Source of the DNA: Proteus appendicitidis
Lineage (GTDB): Bacteria > Pseudomonadota > Gammaproteobacteria > Enterobacterales > Enterobacteriaceae
Direction of reading: 5' to 3'
Length of the DNA stretch: 64,000 bases
NCBI RefSeq assembly: GCF_030271835.1
Contig: NZ_CP127389.1
Location: 3,012,001 to 3,076,000 of the forward strand
Positions within the stretch are counted from its first letter, which is position 1, and every line of letters begins with the position of its first letter. The position numbers were made by a program, and so were the translations under genes. The notes below the pieces were generated by a model. It saw only the letters and a program-made list of their open reading frames with translations. It was not told the origin of the DNA and did not search any database. Positions 25,615 to 34,623 of this stretch are shown here, one piece after another.

Positions 25615-26505
25615 TTATAAGAATCCTAATACGTGACCGATAACGCCAAAGGCTAAGGTTGAGAAAATCAATACCGGAGGCTTACCCCAAAAACCGGTGC
25701 TTTTAACCATTTTGTACATCAGGAAAACTAAGCACAGAGGCAGTAAATTCGGCATAATTTTGTCAAAGAGCGCGGTTTGCAATTCAACCACCTTACCTCC
25801 CAGCTCTAGCGAGGCGGTGGTTTGCACCTTGATAAAGGTCGCGGAGAGCGCACCGATGACAAAGATCCCCATAATGTTGGCGGCTTTAGCCAGTTTTTCA
25901 GTGGCATCGCTCATATTGACCATTGCCGCCGTACCTGCGCGATAGCCCATAAACATCAGCCCGAAATACACTAAAAAGTGCACAATTTGGTATAAAAAGA
26001 AGAAAACAAAAGGCCCTGCAATTGATCCTTCCATTGCAATAGAAGCACCTAATGCTAATGTCAGAGGCATTAAAGTCATATGGTCGATAGCATCACCAAT
26101 GCCCCCAGTCGGCCCCATGCCTGCTACTTTCATTACGTTAACTGTGGAAGGCTTCTCTTTGTTTTCTTCCATTGCAACAGCTGTTCCTAATAGGAAGGTA
26201 AACAGCTTTGGACTTGCATTAAAAAACTGCAGATGATTTTTTAATGATGTTGCATAGTCACGCTTATTATTTCCGTGGATTTTTTTCAATGCTGGAATAA
26301 TTGAGAACGCAAATCCACCACCTTGCATACGTTCAAAGTTGAAGTTACCTTCCATAAACAAGCCGCGGAACGCACACTTCCAGAGATCGCCCTTAGTGAT
26401 AACTTTTCTGACAGTGGTATCTTGGTATTCATCAATGCCATCAATCAAAGAACCCGTTTCTGGTTTATCCTGCGTTTTCAATGCGGTGCTGTTATCAGAT
26501 ACCAT
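25615..26505 (-). CDS. agaE: PTS EIID component, mannose family (AgaE)
   Basis: About 296 aa with the EIID signature GLFMEGNFNFERMQGGGFAF, then GMGPTGGIGDAIDHMTLMPL, and hydrophobic segments toward the C-terminus. With the EIIC it forms the membrane channel for the GalNAc-type sugar. The Met at 26505 is preferred: GAGG lies 9 bp upstream and its ATG overlaps the EIIC stop by 11 bp, giving tight coupling. The ORF start at 26550 has no ribosome site. Confidence 0.88.
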   Translation of the reverse strand: MVSDNSTALKTQDKPETGSLIDGIDEYQDTTVRKVITKGDLWKCAFRGLFMEGNFNFERMQGGGFAFSIIPALKKIHGNNKRDYATSLKNHLQFFNASPKLFTFLLGTAVAMEENKEKPSTVNVMKVAGMGPTGGIGDAIDHMTLMPLTLALGASIAMEGSIAGPFVFFFLYQIVHFLVYFGLMFMGYRAGTAAMVNMSDATEKLAKAANIMGIFVIGALSATFIKVQTTASLELGGKVVELQTALFDKIMPNLLPLCLVFLMYKMVKSTGFWGKPPVLIFSTLAFGVIGHVLGFL

Positions 26506-27262
26506 CTTCGAAATCCTCATTCTGCTGACTTGAATTTTTGTTATTACCACTAAAGAAGAAGTAAAGTGCTGCGGCTGATGCGCCTAAAATAGCAACCGCC
26601 ATAATTGGAAGTTTTAGATAAGTCGTCATCACGAAGCCAATAAAGAACACACCCGCCACTTCTTTTGACCACATGATTTTTAGCAACATGGCGAAACCAA
26701 TTGCAGGAACCATTTTCGCGCCAATTCCTAAGCCTTCGAGTAAGACTTTTGGTGTATTTTCATCAATCCATTGAGCGGCATGTTCACCGAAATAAACCGT
26801 CACAAAAGCAACCAAAGCATAGAGTAATGAACGCACCGTAATCGTGATGATCAGTAGCCGCGAAACACCTGCTGCATCGGCTCTTTCTGCGTATCTATCT
26901 GCTTTTCCCATGGTGAAAGCGGTCACAGCAAAGAAACCAATCACGAGCATTTGCATTAACACAGCAATAGGCATCCCAATTCCCATTGCAACTTCTGGTG
27001 ATTGGTTTGTCATTACAGCAAAAGCAACCGCGGCGATCGTCCCTAATGTCACATCAGGTGGTTGCGCGCCAGCATTAGGAACAAGCCCTAACCATGCAAG
27101 TTCTAAGGTTGCACCTGCAATCAATCCAACCTGCATATCCCCCATAATCAGACCCACAACAGGTCCTGTGATTAATGGTCGGTGAATATTTAATGCAACG
27201 TCATACTTGTCTATACCGCAAAAGAAGGCCCATAAAGCCACTAAAGAAGCTTCAAAAATCAT
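26495..27262 (-). CDS. agaW: PTS EIIC component, mannose family (AgaW)
   Basis: A hydrophobic 255-aa permease with GPVVGLIMGDMQVGLIAGAT and LELAWLGLVPNAGAQPPDV, signatures of mannose-family EIIC proteins. The tail is hydrophilic (NNKNSSQQNEDFEDGI) and overlaps the start of agaE. Specificity for GalNAc or a GalNAc-containing disaccharide is inferred from context. Confidence 0.88.
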   Translation of the reverse strand: MIFEASLVALWAFFCGIDKYDVALNIHRPLITGPVVGLIMGDMQVGLIAGATLELAWLGLVPNAGAQPPDVTLGTIAAVAFAVMTNQSPEVAMGIGMPIAVLMQMLVIGFFAVTAFTMGKADRYAERADAAGVSRLLIITITVRSLLYALVAFVTVYFGEHAAQWIDENTPKVLLEGLGIGAKMVPAIGFAMLLKIMWSKEVAGVFFIGFVMTTYLKLPIMAVAILGASAAALYFFFSGNNKNSSQQNEDFEDGI

Positions 27263-27273
27263 AAATAATCCTC

Positions 27274-27293
27274 AAACCTGCTAATGCAGGTTT
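27274..27293 (-). other. Intra-operon hairpin between agaV and agaW
   Basis: An 8-bp stem AAACCTGC / GCAGGTTT with a 4-nt loop lies between EIIB and EIIC genes. On the operon strand only TTT follows, so it is more likely an mRNA stability element or weak attenuator than a full terminator. Confidence 0.45.
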
Positions 27294-27309
27294 TTTGTTC
27301 AGGAAATTA

Positions 27310-27804
27310 TCAGGCTGATGCGAGTGCTAACACATCAACAGGTGTCTGATCGGGGGTATTTTGAATTGTGCAAGTCACACCATTTGCAACGAGCCGTTTA
27401 AATGCATCAATGTCTATTTCATTGACTGACACGGTTTTCGCGATTTGGCGTTTCCCTTCATGAAAATGCATATTGCCAACATTACAATGCGTAATAGGCA
27501 CGCCCCCTTCGACTAAACGGGCAACATCTGTCGGGTTATTACACAAAACAAAAATTTTCTGACGAGGAGATGCTTTACTAATAACATCAATGGTTTTTTG
27601 AATAGAGAAGAAGCGAACAGCATATTCACCACCAGCGGATGCCTTCATTCCAGCTTGCATAAATGCGGCATTGGGGCCTTCTGCTGCGTCATCATTAGCC
27701 ACTAAAATCAGGTTTGCTTCAGTATGTTTACCCCATGTAATGCGGATTTGACCATGGAGTAAACGTTCATCAATGCGGGTCCAGACAATATTCGGTGTGT
27801 TCAT
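27310..27804 (-). CDS. agaV: PTS EIIB component, mannose family (AgaV)
   Basis: A 164-aa EIIB with the phosphorylated His17 in TRIDERLLHGQIRITW. ILVANDDAA and FVLCNNPTDVARLVEGG are further family positions. It transfers phosphate to the incoming sugar. It follows agaS by 24 bp. Confidence 0.9.
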   Translation of the reverse strand: MNTPNIVWTRIDERLLHGQIRITWGKHTEANLILVANDDAAEGPNAAFMQAGMKASAGGEYAVRFFSIQKTIDVISKASPRQKIFVLCNNPTDVARLVEGGVPITHCNVGNMHFHEGKRQIAKTVSVNEIDIDAFKRLVANGVTCTIQNTPDQTPVDVLALASA

Positions 27805-27828
27805 GATTAGCTCTCTTATTATATTTTA

Positions 27829-29019
27829 TTAATTTAAAGCAGACTGTGTGTCTTCTGTTTTAAGTGAGAACGGATAAATTGTGACGCCTTGTACAACACG
27901 GTTGATTTCTCCTGTCGGAGACGGGTTATCAGGCGTATTCCCTAGTGCAATGGAACTGTGAAATGCGAATGATTGCGCCAACATCAAGTAAGGGAACAAT
28001 AGCGCCACATCAGAACAGTTCTCTAGCGCAGGAATATAAACAAAACTCTCTTTTGAGAAAGCGTTATCATTTCGTGCGGTGATCGCGATCACCTTGCCTG
28101 ATGCATTATCGTGAATAACCTCTCGTAATAAGTCAGTCTCATATTGACGCGTATAAGGATCATTAGAGAAAAACATCACCACTAAAGTTTCTTTATTTAC
28201 GATAGACTTAGGGCCATGTCGAAAACCTAATGGCGTATCAAAATTAGCAACAACCTTACCCGCAGTTAGCTCTAACATTTTTAAAGCTGCTTCTTGCGCT
28301 AATCCTTGTAGTCCACCACTTCCTAAGTAAATAACCCGTTTAAATTTACCGGCATATTTTTCGCGGATAATTTGATTTGCTTTATCAAACTGCGCTTTAT
28401 AATTACTAAAGAATGGCGCGATGGAGTCACTAAAAACGTTATCACCTAAAAAAATGGTCACAGCGGCCATCATCATGGATGAAAAGCTAGAGGTCATCGC
28501 TAAAGAGCGGTCGTTTGATTCTTCTGGCATCAATAATGCCAATGCACTATGGTTGTTTTGGCAATATTCATAAAGCTTGCCATTCGGATTACACGTCAGT
28601 ACTAAGTGGTAACACTGTGATAGGCATTCAGTCGCAACATCTAACGCCGCCACACTTTCTGGGCTGTTACCTGAACGTGCAAAAGAGATTAATAACGTAG
28701 GAATGTCTTCCGCTAAATATTCTTGTGGATCAGCCACCAAATCAGTTGTTGCAATCGCATCTACTCGACGTTTTGTATGCCCACTTAAAATAGGGGCCAA
28801 TGCTTTTCCAGCAAATGCAGAGGTGCCCGCGCCAGTTAAAATAATTCGCGCATGAGGTACTGCGAGTGCTTTATTTAAAAAAGCGCTAATATCAGCACGT
28901 TTCTCTTTCACTGACTGCCATGTTTTTTTCCAACATTCTGGTTGTTGCTCAATTTCTTTCGCAGTCCAAAATGCATTCAGTTGCTCTAATTGAGCGGTCT
29001 GATAACTTAAATATTCCAT
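27829..29019 (-). CDS. agaS: AgaS, galactosamine-6-phosphate deaminase/isomerase (SIS protein)
   Basis: The 396-aa protein contains two SIS domains with ARIILTGAGTSAFAGK, LLISFARSGNSPESVAAL, RVIYLGSGGLQGLAQEAALK and GFRHGPKSIV, close to E. coli AgaS. AgaS converts galactosamine-6-phosphate to tagatose-6-phosphate plus ammonia. The ATG at 29019 with GAGGG just upstream is chosen over the TTG at 29031. It follows kbaZ closely. Confidence 0.9.
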   Translation of the reverse strand: MEYLSYQTAQLEQLNAFWTAKEIEQQPECWKKTWQSVKEKRADISAFLNKALAVPHARIILTGAGTSAFAGKALAPILSGHTKRRVDAIATTDLVADPQEYLAEDIPTLLISFARSGNSPESVAALDVATECLSQCYHLVLTCNPNGKLYEYCQNNHSALALLMPEESNDRSLAMTSSFSSMMMAAVTIFLGDNVFSDSIAPFFSNYKAQFDKANQIIREKYAGKFKRVIYLGSGGLQGLAQEAALKMLELTAGKVVANFDTPLGFRHGPKSIVNKETLVVMFFSNDPYTRQYETDLLREVIHDNASGKVIAITARNDNAFSKESFVYIPALENCSDVALLFPYLMLAQSFAFHSSIALGNTPDNPSPTGEINRVVQGVTIYPFSLKTEDTQSALN

Positions 29020-29031
29020 GTTTTCCCTCAA

Positions 29032-30312
29032 TTAATAGACATAGCAAGCATCGGCATAAACCGATAACACATCACGAATTTTCGCAATAACAAAAGATTC
29101 AGGTGATCCGTCAATCATGCCTTCTCTAAATTGGGTAAATTGATAAGGCAGATATTGGCTTAATAAAGGTAATGGAATAGGTTTAACGGATAAGTTATCC
29201 ATTAGTGTGTCGATGGCGGCATTAATTTCAGCATTAGGCCAATAATAACGAATGCGATCACTAAAACTATAGACTCGAGCAAAGGCCTGTTGGCGTTCAT
29301 CACCGTGATAGTATTTTTGCCAAAATCCTGGCTCTCGGCACATCAATTGTTCCATTTTTTCACGCAATTTAGAGCACTGCTCTTGAGGGAATAATGTTTC
29401 TTCAATCGAGCAGAGAGCGTATAAACCTTCACGCATAGCAAAAGTTAAGGCAGGTCCGACTTTTAAAATGGCAAAATGGTCATGAACTAATTGTTTATAA
29501 GCCTCTTTGGTTTGGTAGTCCGTAGAGTGCGCTTCAAAAACAACATGAGAATAATCGTTCACCACTTGGCTTAATGCCTGTGCTTTTTCAGGTTGGTAAT
29601 CAATGATACCTGTGTGATCAAACTCAACACCGGGTTGAACCACTAAACCAATCACGCGCTCCCAACAGTCAGAAACACCCGCCTTTTGAAAAGCTTGGCG
29701 GTGGCACTCTAATGTTTTACGCGCTGCGTCTGGTGAAGTGACTTCAACAGTATCAAGTTCTTCGGCAGCACCGCCCGGAACGGGCACTTCTGTACCAACA
29801 ACATAAACAATATCGCTAGAACCAAATGTTTCTTTTGCTGTGTTTTCGGCAATCACCGCAAGACGTGCTGCGCGAGAGGCCACAATTTCATCCGTTAAAG
29901 GAATAGGATCATCAGCACAAGACATACTGCAATCAAGATGGATTTTCTTAAAGCCTGCGGCAACATAATGTGCAATCAACACATCTGCATTTGCCATCGC
30001 TTCTTCAGCGTTAAGATGCTGCCAACGATTAGGCCCTAAATGGTCGCCACCAAGAATAAGTTTCTCGATTGGAAAACCTACATTTTCAGCCTGTTCAATA
30101 ACATATTGGTAGAAGTCAGCGGGGGTCATTCCCGTATAACCACCAAACTGATCAACCTGATTAGAGGTGGCTTCAATTAGCAGAAAGGAATCATTATCCA
30201 GCGCTTGTAATAGAGCTGCTTCTATTACTAAAGGATGGGCAGAACAAACAGAATAAATACCATTCTGTTTGCCTGATTTGTGTTGCTGAACAATCTTTTC
30301 TAAAGGATGCAT
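29032..30312 (-). CDS. kbaZ: Tagatose-1,6-bisphosphate aldolase subunit KbaZ/GatZ
   Basis: The 426-aa protein carries GatZ/KbaZ-family segments: [45 protein letters not shown] and [12 protein letters not shown]. It is the non-catalytic partner that stabilises the class II aldolase KbaY. The catalytic subunit is encoded at 36214 in the opposite operon, so the two subunits are made from different transcripts. It is the first structural gene after agaR, separated from it by a long inverted repeat. Confidence 0.9.
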   Translation of the reverse strand: MHPLEKIVQQHKSGKQNGIYSVCSAHPLVIEAALLQALDNDSFLLIEATSNQVDQFGGYTGMTPADFYQYVIEQAENVGFPIEKLILGGDHLGPNRWQHLNAEEAMANADVLIAHYVAAGFKKIHLDCSMSCADDPIPLTDEIVASRAARLAVIAENTAKETFGSSDIVYVVGTEVPVPGGAAEELDTVEVTSPDAARKTLECHRQAFQKAGVSDCWERVIGLVVQPGVEFDHTGIIDYQPEKAQALSQVVNDYSHVVFEAHSTDYQTKEAYKQLVHDHFAILKVGPALTFAMREGLYALCSIEETLFPQEQCSKLREKMEQLMCREPGFWQKYYHGDERQQAFARVYSFSDRIRYYWPNAEINAAIDTLMDNLSVKPIPLPLLSQYLPYQFTQFREGMIDGSPESFVIAKIRDVLSVYADACYVY

Positions 30313-30318
30313 TAAATA

Positions 30319-30361
30319 CTAACTCCATAATCAACACCGGCGGTGTTGCTAATGGAGTTAG
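30319..30361. repeat. Long imperfect inverted repeat between agaR and kbaZ
   Basis: CTAACTCCAT at the left pairs with ATGGAGTTAG at the right, and inside CAACACCG pairs with CGGTGTTG, giving a hairpin of about 18 bp with small bulges. It fills nearly the whole 53-bp gap. It may separate regulator from enzyme expression by processing or attenuation. Confidence 0.65.
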
Positions 30362-30365
30362 CAAA

Positions 30366-31145
30366 TTACGATGCCTTATCGTCAACGATAATCACTTCGA
30401 TTTTGTGCTCTTTCAGTTCCTGAATATACTCCTCAGGAATACCTGAATCGGTCACTAGTATATCAATATCACCAAATTCTCTGATCATATGACAGCTGCG
30501 TTTACTGAATTTCGTAGAATCTGCAACCGCAATAATCGTTTCTGAGATATCACACATTAAACGGTTAAGACTGGCTTCCTGTTCATTGTGTGTGGTGATG
30601 CCAACACGTAAATCGAATCCGTCAACACCTAGAAACACCTTATCAAACCGATAATTTCTAAGGCTATTTTCAGCTTGTGAGCCTGAAAAAGACAACGCAC
30701 TTTTTCGCAATACACCACCGGTCATTAATACTTCCACACCTGAGGTATTTGCTAACTCCATTGCGACATCCAGACCGTTAGTCATGACCACTACATTTTC
30801 GCGCGACTTTAAATGTGTCGCTATTTCGCGAGTAGTTGTCCCCGAGTCAAGAATGACGGTGTCTCCATCCTTTATCAGCGTTGCGGCAGCTTTCCCGATT
30901 AATGTTTTAATGCCCGCGTTTTGCCCACGTTTTTCGTGGATACTCAATTCGGCAATAAATCCCGTATTAGGAATTGCTGCACCATGAGAGCGAACGATAT
31001 AACCATTTTTCTCAAGAAAGCTTAGATCGCTGCGGATAGTGACACTTGAGACTTTAAATAATTCAGCGAGATCTTCGACTCTGGCTTTACCTTGTTGGTT
31101 TACCATATCGAGGATTTCCATACGCCTCTCAACTGCCGCTTTCAC
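30366..31145 (-). CDS. agaR: DeoR-family repressor AgaR
   Basis: The 259-aa protein has the DeoR helix-turn-helix (RVEDLAELFKVSSVTIRSDL, then LEKNGYIVRSHGAA) and the sugar-phosphate-sensing C-terminal domain (DGDTVILDSGTTTREIA, VMTNGLDVA, DKVFLGVDGFD, VADSTKFSKRS). It should repress the aga genes until a GalNAc- or GalN-phosphate ligand appears. It starts with GTG, with AAGGAG 6 bp upstream. AgaR-like sites cover its own promoter region, suggesting autoregulation, and recur before the + strand operons. Confidence 0.9.
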   Translation of the reverse strand: MKAAVERRMEILDMVNQQGKARVEDLAELFKVSSVTIRSDLSFLEKNGYIVRSHGAAIPNTGFIAELSIHEKRGQNAGIKTLIGKAAATLIKDGDTVILDSGTTTREIATHLKSRENVVVMTNGLDVAMELANTSGVEVLMTGGVLRKSALSFSGSQAENSLRNYRFDKVFLGVDGFDLRVGITTHNEQEASLNRLMCDISETIIAVADSTKFSKRSCHMIREFGDIDILVTDSGIPEEYIQELKEHKIEVIIVDDKAS

Positions 31146-31170
31146 TTTCGTCTCCTTACGAAACCAAAAG

Positions 31171-31297
31171 ACTTTCTTTCGATTGGTTTCGAATGTAGTT
31201 TACTACGCCAATTTTTACCGACAATGCAAAAAAACAAAACTTTTGATCTCTTTCACAAAGTTTCGAATCACTATCGATTGCTTACGATTATTTTCGT
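31171..31297 (-). promoter_or_regulatory. AgaR-like operators in front of agaR
   Basis: ACTTTCTTTCGATTGGTTTC starts at 31171, and CTTTCACAAAGTTTCGAATC and GATTATTTTCGTG follow at 31249 and 31285. They resemble the recalled AgaR consensus of spaced TTTC units. Position suggests autoregulation of the aga-kdu operon. Confidence 0.5.
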
Positions 31298-31574
31298 GTA
31301 GCTTCAATCATAGCCTTGAGGCCACCAGTTTCCAATAAATAAAATGATATAACGCAACGTTATACTTATGATTACACCATATATAACTAGATAAAACACA
31401 ATAATATTGATTTAATCTTATATAACCCCACAAAAAACAGCTTAAAACTCCACATCATGCATTTCTTTTCGAAAAACAAATCAAAATAAATAGCTCAAAT
31501 AGTCAATAAAATATGAAATAGTATCGAATCGAAAGTATTTTAATCGAGAATTTAGGTTCTCATCTTTCGAAAAT

Positions 31575-31600
31575 AACTTTCATTTACTTTCGATATTTCG
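31575..31600 (+). promoter_or_regulatory. AgaR-like operator in front of the maturase-sulfatase operon
   Basis: AACTTTCATTTACTTTCGAT followed by ATTTCG is the best single match to the AgaR consensus in the window. It lies about 80 bp before the maturase start, where it would overlap a promoter. Confidence 0.5.
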
Positions 31601-31680
31601 TATTTGTGATTTTAATCTCTTTTGTTTTGATAAATTTTACGTAATGTTACAGGATAAAAAAGAAACTCAGGAAATGACGA

Positions 31681-32916
31681 ATGGCATTAAATCAACCTGC
31701 TTATTTTCATATGATGGCAAAACCCACAAGCTACCACTGTAATATTAAGTGTGAATACTGCTTTTATCTGGAAAAAGAAAATATTTTTCCAGATGAAGAA
31801 AAAAAGACAGGTCATACCGTCATGCCTGATGGTGTCCTTCGTCGTTATATTAAAGACTATATTCAATCACACAGTGGCGATCAGGTTGATTTTTCTTGGC
31901 AAGGTGGCGAGCCAACACTTGCAGGATTAGCCTTCTTTGAGCAAGTCGTCAAATATCAAAAGCAATTTTCTAACGGCAAAACAATTACAAATAGCGTACA
32001 AACCAATGCAATCGCTATTAATCGCCAATGGGCGCAATTTTTTGCTGATAACCACTTTCTATTAGGCGTTTCAATTGATGGTATTGAAGCGGTTCACGAT
32101 AAATATCGTATTTCGGTCAATGGCAGCCCTACTTTTGAACGAGTAAAGCGCGCGATTAAGCTACTCAATGAATATGGTGTTGAATTTAATACACTCACTG
32201 TCGTTAATGACCAAAACTGGAATAAAGGAAAAGAAACCTACCAAGCCTTAAAAGAATTAGGTTCAACCTTCTTTCAATTTATTCCCATTGTCGAAGTCGA
32301 TAGACGCTTTCCTCATACTCATGGGGGACATTATGCTCCGGGTCCCAATGCACAATTAGCGCCATTTTCTGTTCCGGCTGAAGGCTACGGACAATTTATG
32401 ACCGAAATATTTAATGAATGGATACGCCAAGGTGATATTGGAAAGGTATATATCCGTTTATTTGATAGCTTATTAGGTACATGGATGGGATATCCCGCAT
32501 CAACATGTATTCAATCAAAAACCTGTGGTCAGGCGTTAATTATCGAAGCAAATGGTGACGTTTATTCTTGTGATCACTATGTTTATCCCGCCAATAATTT
32601 AGGCAATATCCATCAAAATAGCCTTGCTCACTTAGTAACATCAAAACAGCAACAGCGATTTGGTCAAAATAAATACGATAAACAAACAAGTCTTTGTAAA
32701 CAGTGTGAAGTACAAAGCTTATGTTATGGCGGTTGCCCTAAACATCGCATTATTGCTATTGAAGGTGAAAAACATCGTCATAACTACTTGTGTCGCTCTT
32801 ATAAACAAATATTTCATCATACAGCGATAGGTATGCAGTTGATGCAGCAAGCTATTTCACGAGGAGGTCTCGCCAGCGATGCACTTCCTGCAATGAAAAA
32901 AAATTACATAAAGTAG
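31681..32916 (+). CDS. Anaerobic sulfatase-maturating enzyme (radical SAM, SPASM)
   Basis: The 411-aa enzyme has the radical-SAM cluster motif CNIKCEYC (Cys20, 24, 27), FSWQGGEPTLAG downstream, and a C-terminal SPASM/twitch region with several cysteines (CIQSKTCGQ, YSCDHYVYP, CKQCEVQSLCYGGCPKHR) for two auxiliary clusters. It oxidises the active-site Cys (or Ser) of sulfatases to formylglycine without oxygen, in the cytoplasm before export. Targets are the sulfatases at 7893 and 32958, both with CxPxR motifs. It heads the + strand operon, with AGGA 9 bp before the ATG. Confidence 0.93.
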   Translation: MALNQPAYFHMMAKPTSYHCNIKCEYCFYLEKENIFPDEEKKTGHTVMPDGVLRRYIKDYIQSHSGDQVDFSWQGGEPTLAGLAFFEQVVKYQKQFSNGKTITNSVQTNAIAINRQWAQFFADNHFLLGVSIDGIEAVHDKYRISVNGSPTFERVKRAIKLLNEYGVEFNTLTVVNDQNWNKGKETYQALKELGSTFFQFIPIVEVDRRFPHTHGGHYAPGPNAQLAPFSVPAEGYGQFMTEIFNEWIRQGDIGKVYIRLFDSLLGTWMGYPASTCIQSKTCGQALIIEANGDVYSCDHYVYPANNLGNIHQNSLAHLVTSKQQQRFGQNKYDKQTSLCKQCEVQSLCYGGCPKHRIIAIEGEKHRHNYLCRSYKQIFHHTAIGMQLMQQAISRGGLASDALPAMKKNYIK

Positions 32917-32957
32917 CCCTATTTTTTATTTTATCTTGTTTATTCTGGAGACAATTC

Positions 32958-34568
32958 GTGACCTTACTTTCTGTTAAAAAAAGCTTACTCGCTGGGCTAA
33001 TTGCCACATCATGTTTAAGCGCTCCAATATCTGTCAATGCCGGTGGAACACCTGAAAAACCGAATATTTTACTGATAGTGATGGATGATTTAGGCACAGG
33101 ACAACTCGATTTTGTGCTTGATACCTTAGATGTTGATGCATTAGCACAAAGACCGACACCTCCTCGTTATGAAGGTGATATCAATAAAATGGTCGAAGCG
33201 GCTCGCATTGCCATGCCTAATGTCAGCAATATGGCGGCAAATGGCGCAAAAATGACTAATGCATTTGTTGCGCACCCTGTTTGTGGTCCTTCTCGAGCGG
33301 GTATCTTTACTGGGCGCTCTCCCGCAAGCTTTGGTACTTACAGTAATGACGATGCTATTTTAGGTATTCCACAAGATATCAAACTATTACCCTCACTTTT
33401 CCAAGAAAATGGCTATGCCACCGCCAGTATCGGTAAATGGCATAATGCAAAAGTGATCCGCAAACCGAAAATTAATGAAAGTAAGCAAACCCGCGATTAT
33501 CACGATAATATGATCTCAACGCCGGAAGCGGGTTATGCCCCTCATGAACGAGGTTTCGACTATGACTTTAGCTATTACGCATCGGGTGTGGCTTTATGGA
33601 ACTCACCTGCATTTTGGCGTAATGGTGTCAATGTTCCTGCACCAGGCTATACCACACATCTTTTAACCGATGAGACATTAAAATTTATTGATGAGCATAA
33701 AGATAAACCATTCTTTATTAATCTTTCTTACAGCGTTCCTCATATCCCGCTAGAACAAGCTTCGCCCGCTAAATATATGGAGAAATTCGATACCGGTAAT
33801 GTTGAAGCAAATAAATATTTTGCGGCATTAAATGCTGCCGATGAAGGCATAGGTCAAATTATTGCGAAATTAAAAGAAAACGGCGAGTTAGAAAATACAC
33901 TGATCTTTTTCTTATCGGATAATGGCGCTGTTAATGAGTCACCAATGCCAATGAATGCGATGGATAGAGGCTTTAAAGGGCAAATGTTTAATGGTGGCGT
34001 TAGAGTACCTTTTATTGCTTATCAACCCGGCACTATTCCAGCCGGAACAAAAAGTGATGAGATGATCTCCGCACTTGATATTTTACCGACTGCACTACAA
34101 ACAGCAGGTATTGCGATCCCTGACAATCTAAATGTTGAAGGGAAAAACATCATGCCTTTACTTAAAGGTGAAACAACAAAATCCCCTCACAACTATCTTT
34201 ATTGGGCAGGACCCGGCACTAAACATTACAGTGAAGAAAATCAAGAGTTTTGGCATGGATATCACCAATGGATAACCTATCAACGTAAAACACCGCCTAC
34301 AAATCCTAATTTAGAAAAACTCTCTAAAGGTGCTTGGGCTGTACGTGACGGAGAATGGGCGCTCTATTTTTATGATGATGGAAAAAATCAGCCTCAACTT
34401 TTTAACGATAAAAAAGATCCGGCTGAATCAATCGATCTTGCTAAACAAAATCCACAAAAAGTGACAGAGCTAAAAAATGCGTATTACCAGTGGATCAAAG
34501 ATAAGCCAAAGCCCGTTATTTGGGGACAAGATCACTATCAAATACTCGTAGATTCTGCAAAACCTTAA
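32958..34568 (+). CDS. Type I sulfatase, Sec-exported (probable chondroitin sulfate sulfatase)
   Basis: The 536-aa protein starts at a GTG with TGGAG upstream. It has a Sec signal peptide ending SVNA, the metal-binding MDDLG (Asp43, Asp44), the modification motif CGPSR at 109-113, IGKWHN and LSDNGA. It differs from the Tat-exported sulfatase at 7893 in both signal and active-site surroundings, so the pair probably covers different sulfate positions (for example GalNAc 4-O and 6-O). It is translated 41 bp after its maturase. Confidence 0.88.
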   Translation: MTLLSVKKSLLAGLIATSCLSAPISVNAGGTPEKPNILLIVMDDLGTGQLDFVLDTLDVDALAQRPTPPRYEGDINKMVEAARIAMPNVSNMAANGAKMTNAFVAHPVCGPSRAGIFTGRSPASFGTYSNDDAILGIPQDIKLLPSLFQENGYATASIGKWHNAKVIRKPKINESKQTRDYHDNMISTPEAGYAPHERGFDYDFSYYASGVALWNSPAFWRNGVNVPAPGYTTHLLTDETLKFIDEHKDKPFFINLSYSVPHIPLEQASPAKYMEKFDTGNVEANKYFAALNAADEGIGQIIAKLKENGELENTLIFFLSDNGAVNESPMPMNAMDRGFKGQMFNGGVRVPFIAYQPGTIPAGTKSDEMISALDILPTALQTAGIAIPDNLNVEGKNIMPLLKGETTKSPHNYLYWAGPGTKHYSEENQEFWHGYHQWITYQRKTPPTNPNLEKLSKGAWAVRDGEWALYFYDDGKNQPQLFNDKKDPAESIDLAKQNPQKVTELKNAYYQWIKDKPKPVIWGQDHYQILVDSAKP

Positions 34569-34623
34569 TATTCAACTTCCGTTTTGTTTCGCAAGGATGC
34601 GTCTTTTTTTCTGAGATACGAAA

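Larger units (their letters stand above)
31146..31680. other. Divergent promoter region between agaR and the maturase operon
   Basis: About 535 bp without genes. It is rich in TTTCG/CGAAA motifs on both strands: near agaR (31171-31193, 31249-31297) and near the maturase gene (31521-31545, 31575-31600). The middle, about 31320-31500, is plain AT-rich DNA with nothing I recognise. Confidence 0.6.
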
